Shown here one piece after another: positions 44,703 to 52,921 of a stretch of 64,000 bases of DNA. The stretch is taken from NCBI GenBank assembly GCA_016281495.1, contig JAEEIU010000027.1, positions 119,562 to 183,561 of the forward strand. Reading direction: 5' to 3'. The position numbers and the translations under genes are program-made. The stretch is from Treponema sp. (GTDB taxonomy: Bacteria; Spirochaetota; Spirochaetia; Treponematales; Treponemataceae). How positions within the stretch are numbered: the stretch's first letter is position 1; each line of letters starts with the position of its first letter. Below the pieces are notes generated by a model. The model saw nothing but the letters and a program-made list of their open reading frames with translations. It had not been told where the DNA came from and ran no database searches.

Positions 44703-45116
44703 ATGAAAAAGAATATTTGCTTAATGCTTTTAATGATTACTTTGTCATCATTATTCGGAGAAAAAAGCGATTTTAATAAATATGAATTAGTATTCGCGAA
44801 TACCCCTTATACAAATAAAGTTTGGATAGGTGATAAAGTTATCAATATAAAAAAAGAATTGAAAAAGAAATACAGTTATGATGAACCTTATATTCAAATT
44901 TGTATTGATAGTATTACAAACAAATTATGGGTTTGTTTCTATGACTCAAAATCTATTGCTTGGAATTTTCAAGAATTGACTAAAGATTCCTTTGAAAGAA
45001 ATTTGATAAGTATAAAGGTTAAAAATAAGGGCGAGTTACTAGGTATATCTAATGATGAGGCTCTAGTATGTAATAAGGATGTTTTATGCAAACTCATAGA
45101 TGAAAAAAAGACTTGA
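44703..45116 (+). pseudogene. Fragment 1 of a broken secreted-protein gene
   Basis: 137 residues with signal peptide MKKNICLMLLMITLSSLFG and a strand-rich body (KLWVCFYDSKSIAWNF) suggestive of a propeller-like protein. GGAGGAG precedes the start. The frame ends at TGA 45114, just after GAAAAAAAG; a one-base change in that A-run joins it to the next frame at 45113. With two more lesions downstream, decay is the best explanation. Ancestral gene about 44703-45779. Confidence 0.6.
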
Positions 45117-45619
45117 GAAACTATTTTATAATAAACCTAGTGGATGGAACCTTTAACAATAATATATTACCGTTTTATACTGATATTCCAAATTATTATC
45201 GTGGTAAATTATTTACTGAACTAAAGACGGTTCAAATAAAAGAAGGAAAAGAGATTTTATTTATTGGTCCATCACTGCCTAGAATATCTGTCAATGGTGA
45301 ATATTTAGTAGGAATTAGTGGTAAAAAAAATATCTGTATATATGATTCCACAAAAAGTACAAAGGTTTTAGAAACAAACATAAAACGAAGCAACATTGAT
45401 GATACGGCATATTATCGCCCCGAAGATTTATATCTGCTTTGTGATGATATTCTTTATTATTCCGAGGATAATGACTCTTGGATTAGTAAAATAGTATATT
45501 TGGTTAATGGAGCTGTAGGAAAAAAATGGAAAGCATTTAATTTAACTACAAATGAAAAAAACAATGTCTCAAGTCCAAATCAATGGGTTTCCTTGATAGG
45601 TGTGCTTTACACAGAATAA
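45113..45619 (+). pseudogene. Fragment 2 of the broken secreted-protein gene
   Basis: 168 codons continuing fragment 1 in the -1 frame (RNYFIINLVDGTFNNN, EILFIGPSLPRISVNGEYLV, YLLCDDILYYSEDN). The only start is an unsupported TTG overlapping the previous stop. After the stop at 45617 the same frame still reads coding-like (YDLELLSQMQLTGEYRI) past one more stop before shifting again. Confidence 0.55.
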
Positions 45620-45635
45620 GTTTGATTTTATGATC

Positions 45636-45779
45636 TTGAATTGTTAAGTCAAATGCAACTTACAGGAGAATACAGAATATGAAATTACCATTGATTGGTT
45701 CGGAGGATATTTAACCGTTAATACTCTTTACGAGAATGGCGAGTTTAAAGTTTTGGATGAAGACTATTCTGCATATTAA
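45636..45779 (+). pseudogene. Fragment 3, C-terminal end of the broken gene
   Basis: In another frame the sequence reads YEITIDWFGGYLTVNTLYEN then GEFKVLDEDYSAY and stops at 45777-45779, a convincing protein C-terminus without any start. It fits as the end of the gene begun at 44703. The remaining bases to 45804 hold a ribosome-binding region for the next gene. Confidence 0.5.
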
Positions 45780-45804
45780 TTAATTATGAATAATGGAGTA
45801 TTGA

Positions 45805-46383
45805 ATGAAAAAAAAGATTTGTCTTCTTTTGACCTTATTGATTTCTCTTGAATTATATTCCGGTGATATTAAGTATTTTCCAGAAAATGTTTTTAGCCAA
45901 TTCGAAAATGAATGGTATTCGAAAATATTGGATTTATTGGATCCAGTAAATATTCAGGATATTGAATGTAATGCAATCAGATTTTCCTGTATAGAATCAA
46001 TGACAAGAAGTTATGTCATCAAATTGACATGGACAGATGACAACGGCATATTAGAAGTTTTTACAGAAAGTTTCCCATTGGAAGAGGAACATAAGATATC
46101 TTTTCAAAAGGCCATCATTATCACAAAAAAAGATATAGAATCATTGCTAGAAGTTTTGTCCGCTTGCAATTTTTACGACCAACCTCCAACAGATAAAAAC
46201 AATGGACGTGATGGTGCTTATTGGATAATCGAAACAAAGATAGACAATGAATACAAGGTTGTTTGTCGCTGGTCACCAAAATCTGGCTTTATGTATGAAA
46301 TAGGAAATAAAATGATTGACATGTCACAAGAAAGAGACAGGCTTGTATTAAAATCTAAAAGAATTATTCCCAAAAAGAAATAA
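45805..46383 (+). CDS. Secreted hypothetical protein
   Basis: 192 residues with signal peptide MKKKICLLLTLLISLELYSG. The mature region alternates strands and helices (YVIKLTWTDDNGILEVF, YWIIETKIDNEYKVVCRW) with a basic tail. No family recognised. Its signal peptide is close to that of fragment 1 (MKKNICLMLL), so the two may share ancestry. AT-rich like its neighbours. Confidence 0.65.
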   Translation: MKKKICLLLTLLISLELYSGDIKYFPENVFSQFENEWYSKILDLLDPVNIQDIECNAIRFSCIESMTRSYVIKLTWTDDNGILEVFTESFPLEEEHKISFQKAIIITKKDIESLLEVLSACNFYDQPPTDKNNGRDGAYWIIETKIDNEYKVVCRWSPKSGFMYEIGNKMIDMSQERDRLVLKSKRIIPKKK

Positions 46384-46439
46384 ATGGTAATGAATGACGA
46401 ATTATTTTGATTTTTTATAACATGGAAAGGAGATTTACT

Positions 46440-46580
46440 ATGAATACTCCAAAAACATTAACGGATAAAGAAATTGCCGCACTCAAGAAGCGAACAATAG
46501 ATTTTTCTGATATTCCAGAACTTACTGATTCTCAGGCAAAAGAACTTTATCCTAAAAATATGAAGCCAAGAAAAGAGTAA
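46440..46580 (+). CDS. 46-residue antitoxin-like small protein
   Basis: Begins MNTPKTLTDKEIAALKKRTI and continues DFSDIPELTDSQAKELYP before a basic end. The D(I/F)SDIPELTD block resembles the linker found in BrnA-type and related small antitoxins, but the ribbon-helix-helix C-terminus is missing and no toxin gene is adjacent. A good ribosome-binding site (GGAAAGGAG) precedes the ATG. Probably a real gene; function unknown. Confidence 0.6.
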   Translation: MNTPKTLTDKEIAALKKRTIDFSDIPELTDSQAKELYPKNMKPRKE

Positions 46581-46613
46581 AGCTTTGAAAGATTATAAAA
46601 AAAGGAGATAGCG

Positions 46614-46808
46614 ATGAACTTGAAAATACGCAACAAAGAAGATCTTATAACACTTTTTGCAATAGCGGCGATTTTCCCATTAATTTCTTTTTTTTCCGAT
46701 TTGCGATATGGAAGAAAAACTCTAAAAGATTTTACTGTATTTCATTGGATAGCATTAATAGCATTTATCGGAGCGATTATTTATTTAGTTTATGAAATAA
46801 GACATTAA
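46614..46808 (+). CDS. Small two-helix membrane protein
   Basis: 64 residues with two hydrophobic segments (LITLFAIAAIFPLISFF and IALIAFIGAIIYLVYEI) around a basic loop (RYGRKTLKD). AAAAAGGAGATAGCG precedes the ATG, a strong site. No family recognised. It follows the antitoxin-like gene by 33 bases and is the last gene of the AT-rich island. Confidence 0.6.
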   Translation: MNLKIRNKEDLITLFAIAAIFPLISFFSDLRYGRKTLKDFTVFHWIALIAFIGAIIYLVYEIRH

Positions 46809-46994
46809 GAATTAAAAAGAAAAAGACAAGCCTTACCTAATTGTGACACTATAATAACTTTGCGTTAGCTGTGCGCTATGGATGGCACAAATCCTAAAAA
46901 TAGTTTAGCATACAACTAAAAAAAAACAAGGCAATTATTCAAGATGACTTTTTTACCCCATATTGCGAACTTTATTGTACATTATCATTATCAT
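46809..46994. other. Intergenic, no gene seen
   Basis: AT-rich sequence after the small membrane-protein gene. The last ~30 bases (ending CATTATCATTATCATACCC) weakly resemble the gap-derived stretch that precedes copy B at 47240-47262, so a third, older copy of the duplicated unit may start here. No promoter or coding signal recognised. Confidence 0.4.
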
Positions 46995-47077
46995 ACCCAA
47001 ACGCGACCAGGTGGGAGCTTTTGCTTCGAATTTTTTGAAAAAAATTCGAACTTAATAGCACGACAATGAAAACAGCG

Positions 47078-47109
47078 AAAAAAAAACTCCGCCGGAGCGG
47101 AGTTTTTTA
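47078..47109. terminator. Duplicate copy of the gap terminator (copy A)
   Basis: ACTCCGC (47086-47092), CGGA loop, GCGGAGT (47097-47103) with A-run before and T-run after, so it can work on both strands. Identical stem to the terminator beside gap at 47345-47378. Confidence 0.75.
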
Positions 47110-47157
47110 TCTAAATTAAGTACATCCTATTTCAATTCAGAGAAGTATTTGATTGTG

Positions 47158-47236
47158 CTACCCCTTCGTGCAGGGGCGCTCGTCATTTTCGGCGGTTGCT
47201 GCGTCACTCGCAACCTTCTTCCCGAAAATGTCTGTT
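47158..47236. repeat. Palindromic element inserted in the gap relic
   Basis: CATTTTCGG (47184-47192) pairs with CCGAAAATG (47222-47230); inside, GGTTGC (47194-47199) pairs with GCAACC (47210-47215); a side hairpin CCCC/GGGG (47161-47176) flanks it. It interrupts the gap relic but keeps its minus-strand reading frame, adding about 26 codons. Looks like a mobile palindromic repeat. Confidence 0.6.
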
Positions 47237-47344
47237 CAGTATAGCTGTTTTCATCGTCGTACCCAAACGCGACCAGGTGGGAGCGTTTTCTCTGAATTTT
47301 TCGTAAGAAAAATTCAGATTTAATAGCAGGATAATGAGAACAGC

Positions 47345-47378
47345 AAAAAAAAACTCCGCCGGAGCGGAGTTTTTTTTA
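47345..47378 (-). terminator. Terminator of gap (bidirectional)
   Basis: ACTCCGC (47353-47359), CGGA, GCGGAGT (47364-47370), with nine A before and eight T after. It is 18 bases past the gap stop on the minus strand. A second AT-rich hairpin (47290-47318) lies further on and is conserved between the two copies by compensatory changes. Confidence 0.85.
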
Positions 47379-47395
47379 TCTAAATTAAGTATATC

Positions 47396-48430
47396 CTATT
47401 TCAATTCTGAGAAATACTTAATTGTGCGAACCATCTGTGAAGTATAGCTGTTTTCGTTGTCGTACCAAGATACAACTTCTACCTGATATGTGTCGTCGTC
47501 AATCTTTGATACCATTGTCTGAGTTGCATCAAAGAGTGAACCGTACCTCATACCGATAACATCAGAAGAAACGATTTCGTCCTCGTTGTATCCGAAAGAC
47601 TCTGTTGCAGCTGCCTTCATTGCGGCGTTGATTCCTTCCTTTGTGATGTCCTTGCCCTTTACTACTGCAAAGAGAAGAGTTGTTGATCCAGTTGGTGTTG
47701 GAACACGCTGTGCTGAACCGATGAGCTTTCCGTTCAATTCAGGAATTACAAGACCGATGGCCTTTGCAGCACCTGTTGAGTTAGGAACGATGTTCTGTGC
47801 ACCTGCACGTGAGCGGCGGAGGTCACCCTTTCTCTGTGGACCGTCAAGAATCATCTGGTCACCAGTGTAAGCGTGGATTGTGCTCATGATACCGCTCTGG
47901 ATTGGAGCATAGTCGTTGAGTGCCTTTGCCATAGGAGCAAGACAGTTTGTTGTACAAGAAGCGGCAGAGATAACTGTATCTGTTGGCTTAAGAGACTTGT
48001 GGTTTACATTGTAAACGATTGTTGGGAGGTCATTTCCTGCAGGAGCAGAGATAACTACCTTGCGGGCACCAGCCTTGATGTGGGCTTCTGACTTTTCCTT
48101 TGATGTGTAGAAACCTGTGCATTCAAGAACTACGTCTACCTTGTTTGCTGCCCATGGACAGTTTACGGCGTCCTTTTCTGCATAAATCTTGATTTCCTTT
48201 CCGTCTACGATGATTGAGTCATCTGTTGAAGAAACTGTGTGCTTTCCTTCACCGATGCGACCCATGAAACCACCCTGAGCGGTGTCATACTTCAAGAGGT
48301 GAGCAAGCATTTTTGGGCTTGTGAGGTCGTTGATTGCAACTACTTCATAACCCTCTGCGTCGAACATCTGGCGGAAAGCCAGGCGACCGATACGACCAAA
48401 ACCATTAATAGCAACTCTTACATTAGCCAT
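47396..48430 (-). CDS. gap: Glyceraldehyde-3-phosphate dehydrogenase
   Basis: 344 residues. NAD-binding [28 protein letters not shown], catalytic Cys in [15 protein letters not shown], and [17 protein letters not shown] and [19 protein letters not shown] blocks are classic phosphorylating glycolytic GAPDH. AGGAG precedes the ATG. Strongly biased codon use suggests high expression. Single-gene unit; its 3' end and terminator have been tandemly duplicated downstream. Confidence 0.96.
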   Translation of the reverse strand: MANVRVAINGFGRIGRLAFRQMFDAEGYEVVAINDLTSPKMLAHLLKYDTAQGGFMGRIGEGKHTVSSTDDSIIVDGKEIKIYAEKDAVNCPWAANKVDVVLECTGFYTSKEKSEAHIKAGARKVVISAPAGNDLPTIVYNVNHKSLKPTDTVISAASCTTNCLAPMAKALNDYAPIQSGIMSTIHAYTGDQMILDGPQRKGDLRRSRAGAQNIVPNSTGAAKAIGLVIPELNGKLIGSAQRVPTPTGSTTLLFAVVKGKDITKEGINAAMKAAATESFGYNEDEIVSSDVIGMRYGSLFDATQTMVSKIDDDTYQVEVVSWYDNENSYTSQMVRTIKYFSELK

Positions 48431-48456
48431 AATATTGTAACTCCTATATTAAAAAA

Positions 48457-48486
48457 GTATTAACTTAATTTAGCGTTTTTTCTCAA
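48457..48486 (-). promoter_or_regulatory. Candidate promoter of gap
   Basis: Minus-strand TTGAGA (48486-48481), 18 bp, TAATAC (48462-48457), with a ~20-nt leader carrying AGGAG before the ATG at 48430. Confidence 0.5.
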
Positions 48487-48554
48487 AAAATTCAATAGTA
48501 TAGCGGGTTTTAGGGCGAAATATTTGAGGCCACCCCGCCATACCATGCCCCTTT

Positions 48555-50438
48555 TCAGGCATCCTTGAGCTTAAACGTACCGATTTCCGCAGCAAGAGTA
48601 TTGATGTCCTGCTGGTTCTTGGAAGATGACTGGGTAACAAGATCCATTGCAGTTGAAATCTCGCCTACCCCATTAGAGATTGACTCCATGCTGTCATTTA
48701 TCTTCTTGGTAACAGCCGCAAGATGGGTCATTTCCTCGGCAACCTGTTCTGCCCCGGAAAGCATCTCCACGGAAGAATCCTTGACGTGTACCGTAGAATC
48801 GTTGATTGCCTTCATCGCATCCAGAACCTGACGGTTACCTTCATTCTGCTCCGTCATGGCATTCATCACGACAATTTCCTGTTCCTTGACAACCTTGGCT
48901 ACATCGTAGATTGACTCGAACTTGGCGCGAACCTCACCGATACTCTGTGCAATTGCGGTAAGAGAGGCAGATAGTTCCTTAAGGCTGCCCTTGATGACCT
49001 TACCCTGCCTGTTTGACTGCTCTGCCAGCTTCCTGATTTCATCGGCAACAACGGCAAATCCCTTACCGGCTTCACCTGCATGAGCAGACTCGATTGCGGC
49101 GTTCATGGCAAGAAGGTTAGTCTGGCTTGCTATGGTCTGGATGATGTTAGACGCTTCCATAAGGCCTGATGACTGCTTTATGACGGACTCAGAGATTGTA
49201 ACTGCATTCTGAACCGCTTTCTGGCCTTCATCAGATGCAAGACCAAGCTGGGTAACTGAATCAGCGTTTTTCTTGAGGATCTGGGTTACGGAATCAATGT
49301 TTGCAACCATCTCGTCAACGGCTGCTGAAGACTGGTTCACGCTTGCAGACTGGCTTTCTATGCTTGCGTTCAATTCACGGATGCGTCCAAGAATCTGGGT
49401 AACCGATGCCTGTGATTCTGTAACGGCCGCACTCTGGTTCGTGATTTCGGTATTTACGTTCTGGATGTTCGTTGTAATGGCAGAAACGCTGTCACCCGCC
49501 CTGTTCATGTTTGAGGAAAGGGCACCCGCCGTCTTTATGGAAGTTATGGCGGAAATCTTCATGTCGGCCAAAAGCTCGCCCATGACCTTCTGGAAGATGT
49601 TGACGTTGTTTACAAGGTCTCCAAGCTCGTCTCTTTGGTTCATCGTCATGGGAGGCATGTTGTAGTTTCTGTCAACCAGTTTTGAGGTAAAGTCGTTTAC
49701 AGCCTTGATTCCAATCCTAAGGGTTCTGACGACGGTAACAATGTCAAAGATGGAGAAGACTCCTCCCACTATAAGAAGGGGAAGAAGCCTTGAGAATACA
49801 ACCGCACGGCCCAGCTGCCAGTTGATCGGAACGCAGAGCACCGACACGACCATGCAGAGGAGGCCTGCGATAACACAGATGATGACAAGTGAAGTGCGGA
49901 GCATTATCCGCATGACCTGAAGCCCCTTTACACAGGGCAGCCAGCTGATTGATTTTTCAATGATAATCATAACCTGCAGGAAGAAATATACGGCGACCGT
50001 ATAGGTTATTCCCGCCAGAATGCAGACCCAGCAGAGGTAGGAGCCTTCACCAAAAAAGTTTACGAAAACCCAGCCCCTGGCCTTTGTGGTTACATTTACA
50101 ACCATTGCGAACAGAAAAGTTGACACGAGGGTTCCAAGGAAGGCCCCTATGAAAAACCATTTTGTCGCATAGAGGCATGAAGCGACGCTCTTATCACTTC
50201 CGTCATATCTTTCCATCTTTTTAACCCAGGCAAGATAAATGCACAGAGGCATAACTATACACAAAACAAGATAGCCCAGAATGACAAAAGGATTTGAAAT
50301 GGTCCTAAAGTACTCCTGGGTGTTGACCGCATTAATGAAAAGGGCCAGCGGACCATAGAGCAGTGGGCCAATACTGTAGCTAAGAATCAGTAACAAGAAG
50401 ATTTTCGGCTCAAACTTAGCTTTTCCAACAACAGGCAT
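48555..50438 (-). CDS. Methyl-accepting chemotaxis protein, six membrane segments
   Basis: 627 residues from [19 protein letters not shown] (GGAGG upstream). Six hydrophobic segments occupy residues ~12-255, with no large periplasmic domain; a HAMP-like stretch follows ([20 protein letters not shown]), then the cytoplasmic coiled coil. The hairpin tip is canonical: [20 protein letters not shown] then [17 protein letters not shown], unlike the four receptors at 25242-32242, so it probably serves the cell's main chemotaxis pathway. No NWxxF pentapeptide. The upstream region contains the 12-bp palindrome ATGAATATTCAT. Confidence 0.92.
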   Translation of the reverse strand: MPVVGKAKFEPKIFLLLILSYSIGPLLYGPLALFINAVNTQEYFRTISNPFVILGYLVLCIVMPLCIYLAWVKKMERYDGSDKSVASCLYATKWFFIGAFLGTLVSTFLFAMVVNVTTKARGWVFVNFFGEGSYLCWVCILAGITYTVAVYFFLQVMIIIEKSISWLPCVKGLQVMRIMLRTSLVIICVIAGLLCMVVSVLCVPINWQLGRAVVFSRLLPLLIVGGVFSIFDIVTVVRTLRIGIKAVNDFTSKLVDRNYNMPPMTMNQRDELGDLVNNVNIFQKVMGELLADMKISAITSIKTAGALSSNMNRAGDSVSAITTNIQNVNTEITNQSAAVTESQASVTQILGRIRELNASIESQSASVNQSSAAVDEMVANIDSVTQILKKNADSVTQLGLASDEGQKAVQNAVTISESVIKQSSGLMEASNIIQTIASQTNLLAMNAAIESAHAGEAGKGFAVVADEIRKLAEQSNRQGKVIKGSLKELSASLTAIAQSIGEVRAKFESIYDVAKVVKEQEIVVMNAMTEQNEGNRQVLDAMKAINDSTVHVKDSSVEMLSGAEQVAEEMTHLAAVTKKINDSMESISNGVGEISTAMDLVTQSSSKNQQDINTLAAEIGTFKLKDA

Positions 50439-50544
50439 AAATTCCTCCACTTTGAAACACAATAATGAATATTCATCTATTATATACCATTATTGAATAA
50501 TAATCTATAGTGGATAGGGGAAAAGAGGTAAATTACAGATGTAG

Positions 50545-50958
50545 CTATCCCATCAAGCTTATGAATTCCTCCGGCAGAAGAGCGGGAATCCTGCTATGTG
50601 AAAAATCCTTTTTGTTCCGTGTGATTATGTATCGGGCATGAATGCTTGTGGCGCACTCATCCTGCACGCAATCCTCGAAATCGGAGAAGTCATCACGGTC
50701 AAGGGCGGATAAAAGTTCTTTTTCTCCAACCGATGATATACTAAAACATGAAAACAATGCTCGAAGTAAATTACGCCGTTCCGCAGGTGCAAGAGATTTT
50801 CTTAGTATATACCAAATCGTTGGAACAGTATGAGCCGCAATATATGCCGAAATTTTCCCTTCATGAATATATTCAAACAATTCGTCAGTTCCCGAGTTTT
50901 TTTGATCCCGGTTCATAAAGTAATCGATTATCACATTCGTATCAATCAGCAGTTCCAT
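50545..50958 (-). CDS. PIN-domain toxin (VapC-like RNase)
   Basis: 137 residues from MELLIDTNVIIDYFMNRD. The acidic pocket is visible: Asp in LLIDTNVI, Glu in ELFEYI, Asp in DDFSDFEDCVQ and a late Asp/Asn in TRNKKDF. PIN toxins cleave tRNA or other RNAs. The start overlaps the antitoxin gene by 17 bases; the longer frame to 51006 lies wholly in the antitoxin gene and is unlikely. The toxin being downstream of the antitoxin is the usual order. Confidence 0.87.
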   Translation of the reverse strand: MELLIDTNVIIDYFMNRDQKNSGTDELFEYIHEGKISAYIAAHTVPTIWYILRKSLAPAERRNLLRALFSCFSISSVGEKELLSALDRDDFSDFEDCVQDECATSIHARYIITRNKKDFSHSRIPALLPEEFISLMG

Positions 50959-51469
50959 ATTTTTCCTCCAGATAGTCATGATATTCTTTTTCATAATACG
51001 GATCATCTTCTGGACCAGGTTTCAATCTGCCGCAATATGACCTCAATATCTCAAATGCTTTTTTCCGTTCCTCCCTGTCATCCACAGGAAACAACTTGAA
51101 TTTCTGACCCTCGTAAAAATTTGCTTCTCCCATAACACGCACGGTATTTCCGTCAAAGTAGGCGTCGTAGGATTTTTTCTGGGAGCCAGCTGTAAAATCA
51201 TATTCCGGAGAGGCAACTTCAAGAACATTATCTTCACTGTCTATCTTATATTCCACATTGGAACCGGATATCGACGGAACCTTGTTTGCCCTTATAAATG
51301 ATTCGTCAACCCCATAAACCGCAGCCGCCTTTGCCACGATCGCATCCGACGGAACAACAGTCCCATTTTCATACTTACTGTAGGACTGCCGGGAGACCCC
51401 CAGCTTACTGGCCGCATCCGCCTGGGTATAACCGCTTGTCTGCCTGAGATATTTCAACACATCCTTCAT
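50942..51469 (-). CDS. XRE-type HTH antitoxin
   Basis: 175 residues. Residues 1-60 form the helix-turn-helix: LRQTSGYTQADAASKLGVSR then QSYSKYENGTVVPS. The C-terminal part (about 70-175) contains a strand-rich linker and an acidic helical end (RLKPGPEDDPYYEKEYHDY) that could wrap the PIN toxin. Two palindromes upstream (51543-51582) overlap its promoter, so autorepression is expected. An XRE rather than VapB antitoxin with a PIN toxin is less common. Confidence 0.82.
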   Translation of the reverse strand: MKDVLKYLRQTSGYTQADAASKLGVSRQSYSKYENGTVVPSDAIVAKAAAVYGVDESFIRANKVPSISGSNVEYKIDSEDNVLEVASPEYDFTAGSQKKSYDAYFDGNTVRVMGEANFYEGQKFKLFPVDDREERKKAFEILRSYCGRLKPGPEDDPYYEKEYHDYLEEKYGTAD

Positions 51470-51530
51470 ACACGACCTCCCCCATCATATCTTTTGGTAA
51501 AAGCTTTTGGATAATGCATTTCTAGATTTA

Positions 51531-51558
51531 ATTATATCATAAGTTTACATTTTGTCAA
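51531..51558 (-). promoter_or_regulatory. Promoter of the toxin-antitoxin pair
   Basis: Minus-strand TTGACA (51558-51553), 16 bp, TATAAT (51536-51531). The -35 box is inside the operator at 51543-51559. Transcription starts about 55 bases before the antitoxin ATG. Confidence 0.7.
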
Positions 51559-51582
51559 TACTTAAATTTACAATTTGTAAAT
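51543..51582. promoter_or_regulatory. Two operators for the XRE antitoxin
   Basis: ATTTACAA-T-TTGTAAAT (51566-51582) is a perfect palindrome; GTTTACAT-T-TTGTCAAT (51543-51559) is a diverged copy. Centres are 23 bp apart, close to two helical turns, and the second covers the -35 box. Confidence 0.7.
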
Positions 51583-51600
51583 GCTATTTTAAATCCGTTT

Positions 51601-52137
51601 TTACCTCAACCCAATCCGAACAAAATAGCCGTCCTCATTTTTGTGGTGGATTACTCCGCCGTTTTTGAGCATGACTTTTAGGCTGGCCTGGTTGTCAAGA
51701 TTGCAGTGAAGATATAGCTCATCCTCGGGAACGATTTTGCGGGCTTCTTCTATTAATAATGCAAGTCCCCGGGTACAATATCCCCTGCCGCGGAAATCCT
51801 TGTGAATGAACTGCCCCACATGACCGCTTCCATTTTCCAGTGTGGGTATCAGGTGATGCCTTAAGCGGAACTCCCCCACAATCTGCATCTCTTTTTCATC
51901 TTCATCGCCACAATGCTCATCGCTCCAGAGAAAATAAAATGTCTCGGGCACAAATCCCTGGGGAAGATTTTTTCCATGCGACCAGTCAATCATCTGAGGA
52001 AGAGCCTTGGTTTTAAAATCATCAAATGAGATTCCGGCAAAGTCGTTTAAAAATCCGTTTTCATCGGCCGGCTCAGAAGTGACAAATAGATATTCCTTTT
52101 CAATGTCATCAAAGTTCGCCTCTTTAAGATAAAGCAT
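51601..52137 (-). CDS. GNAT family N-acetyltransferase
   Basis: 178 residues. The acetyl-CoA loop is GQFIHKDFRGRGYCTRGLAL (the R/Q-x-x-G-x-G/A pattern) after the strand MQIVGEFRLRHHL; ASLKVMLKNGG near the end is the usual last helix. Substrate unknown; the family most often modifies ribosomal proteins, antibiotics or small amines. Twelve bases after the upstream GNAT gene, so the two are co-transcribed. Confidence 0.87.
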   Translation of the reverse strand: MLYLKEANFDDIEKEYLFVTSEPADENGFLNDFAGISFDDFKTKALPQMIDWSHGKNLPQGFVPETFYFLWSDEHCGDEDEKEMQIVGEFRLRHHLIPTLENGSGHVGQFIHKDFRGRGYCTRGLALLIEEARKIVPEDELYLHCNLDNQASLKVMLKNGGVIHHKNEDGYFVRIGLR

Positions 52138-52149
52138 TTTTCCTCCATA

Positions 52150-52638
52150 TTATAAAACGCACTCCGCCCTACCCACAGTAAAAGGCAGGTGTTCATATTT
52201 TTCAGTTCCCAAAAACTTGAATCCATTTTTCAGATACCAGTCTTTAAGCTTTGTATGTTCGTCAATAAAATCAAGGAAGAGTATTTTACCGTCCATTTTA
52301 CGGGCCGCCTCTTTTGCAAAATCCAGAAGAAGATTCCCATATCCCTTCCCGCGTTTTTCAGGAAGCACGCAAAGGTTGTGAAGGCCGATTACATTTTCAC
52401 GCTCTGGAATCTTGCTCAAGGAAAGGTATCCGCAAATCCTATCTGAGTCTTCCTCAAAAAGTCCGTACATCTTAAAGCCCCAGTTCCAAAAGTTCTCAAG
52501 CTTTTCCATGGGCATGAAGCTGTTGTGACCGGGGCAGTTTTCCTTTGTAAATCCAAACTGATCCGCGACGGTTTTAAAAGCCTTGTGAATCAAATCCAAA
52601 CAGTCCGAAAGTTCTTCCTTTTTAATTTCCCTGATCAT
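52150..52638 (-). CDS. GNAT family N-acetyltransferase
   Basis: 162 residues. IGLHNLCVLPEKRGKGYGNL is the acetyl-CoA-binding block, followed by LLDFAKEAARKMDGKILFLD and LKDWYLKNGFKFLGTEKY. Start MIREIKKEELSDCLDLIHKA is the usual GNAT beginning. Not closely similar to its neighbour, so not a recent duplication. Substrate unknown. Confidence 0.87.
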   Translation of the reverse strand: MIREIKKEELSDCLDLIHKAFKTVADQFGFTKENCPGHNSFMPMEKLENFWNWGFKMYGLFEEDSDRICGYLSLSKIPERENVIGLHNLCVLPEKRGKGYGNLLLDFAKEAARKMDGKILFLDFIDEHTKLKDWYLKNGFKFLGTEKYEHLPFTVGRAECVL

Positions 52639-52749
52639 TATTTTTCATTCCTCCTTTTAAGATAAACTCTTTCATCTTTACAGATTGGCATTTGTCATTG
52701 CCTGACTAGATCAAGCAATCTGCAATATTCTGTAATGCAACAATATAGA

Positions 52750-52921
52750 TTATCGGGTCAAGCCCGATAATGACACACAAACCGAACGCGATAATGACAC
52801 ACAAGCCAAGTCCGATAATGACACACAAGCCAAGTCCGATAATGACACACAAGCCAAGTCCGATAATGACACACAGGTCATGCCCGATAATGACACACAA
52901 GTCATGCCTGATAATGACAGT
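52750..52921. repeat. 24-bp tandem repeat, seven units
   Basis: GATAATGACA recurs every 24 bp at 52766, 52790, 52814, 52838, 52862, 52886 and 52910; the middle units (CCGATAATGACACACAAGCC plus AAGT) are nearly identical and the outer ones diverge. The left end forms a hairpin TTATCGGG/CCCGATAA (52750-52770). The array touches the stop codon of the methyltransferase. Open frames through it are a by-product of the period being a multiple of three. Confidence 0.9.

Larger units (their letters stand above)
46995..47260. repeat. Copy A of a ~267-bp tandem duplication of the gap 3' region
   Basis: From ACCCAAACGCGACCAGGTGG through a long AT hairpin (about 47025-47050), the ACTCCGC terminator and the last codons of gap, this unit repeats at about +267 (copy B, 47261 on). 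On the minus strand the relic (47127-47259) reads YDDENSYTEQ, then a palindromic insert, then [10 protein letters not shown] and stop, against [11 protein letters not shown]...TIKYFSELK in gap. Confidence 0.75.

Noticed and set aside
45100..45120. Programmed -1 frameshift joining 44703 and 45113
   Set aside because: Two more disruptions follow downstream, so decay explains the locus better than programmed recoding.
52750..52921. Regular 24-bp units looked like a CRISPR array
   Set aside because: Units are contiguous with no distinct spacers and no cas genes are near; it is a simple tandem repeat.
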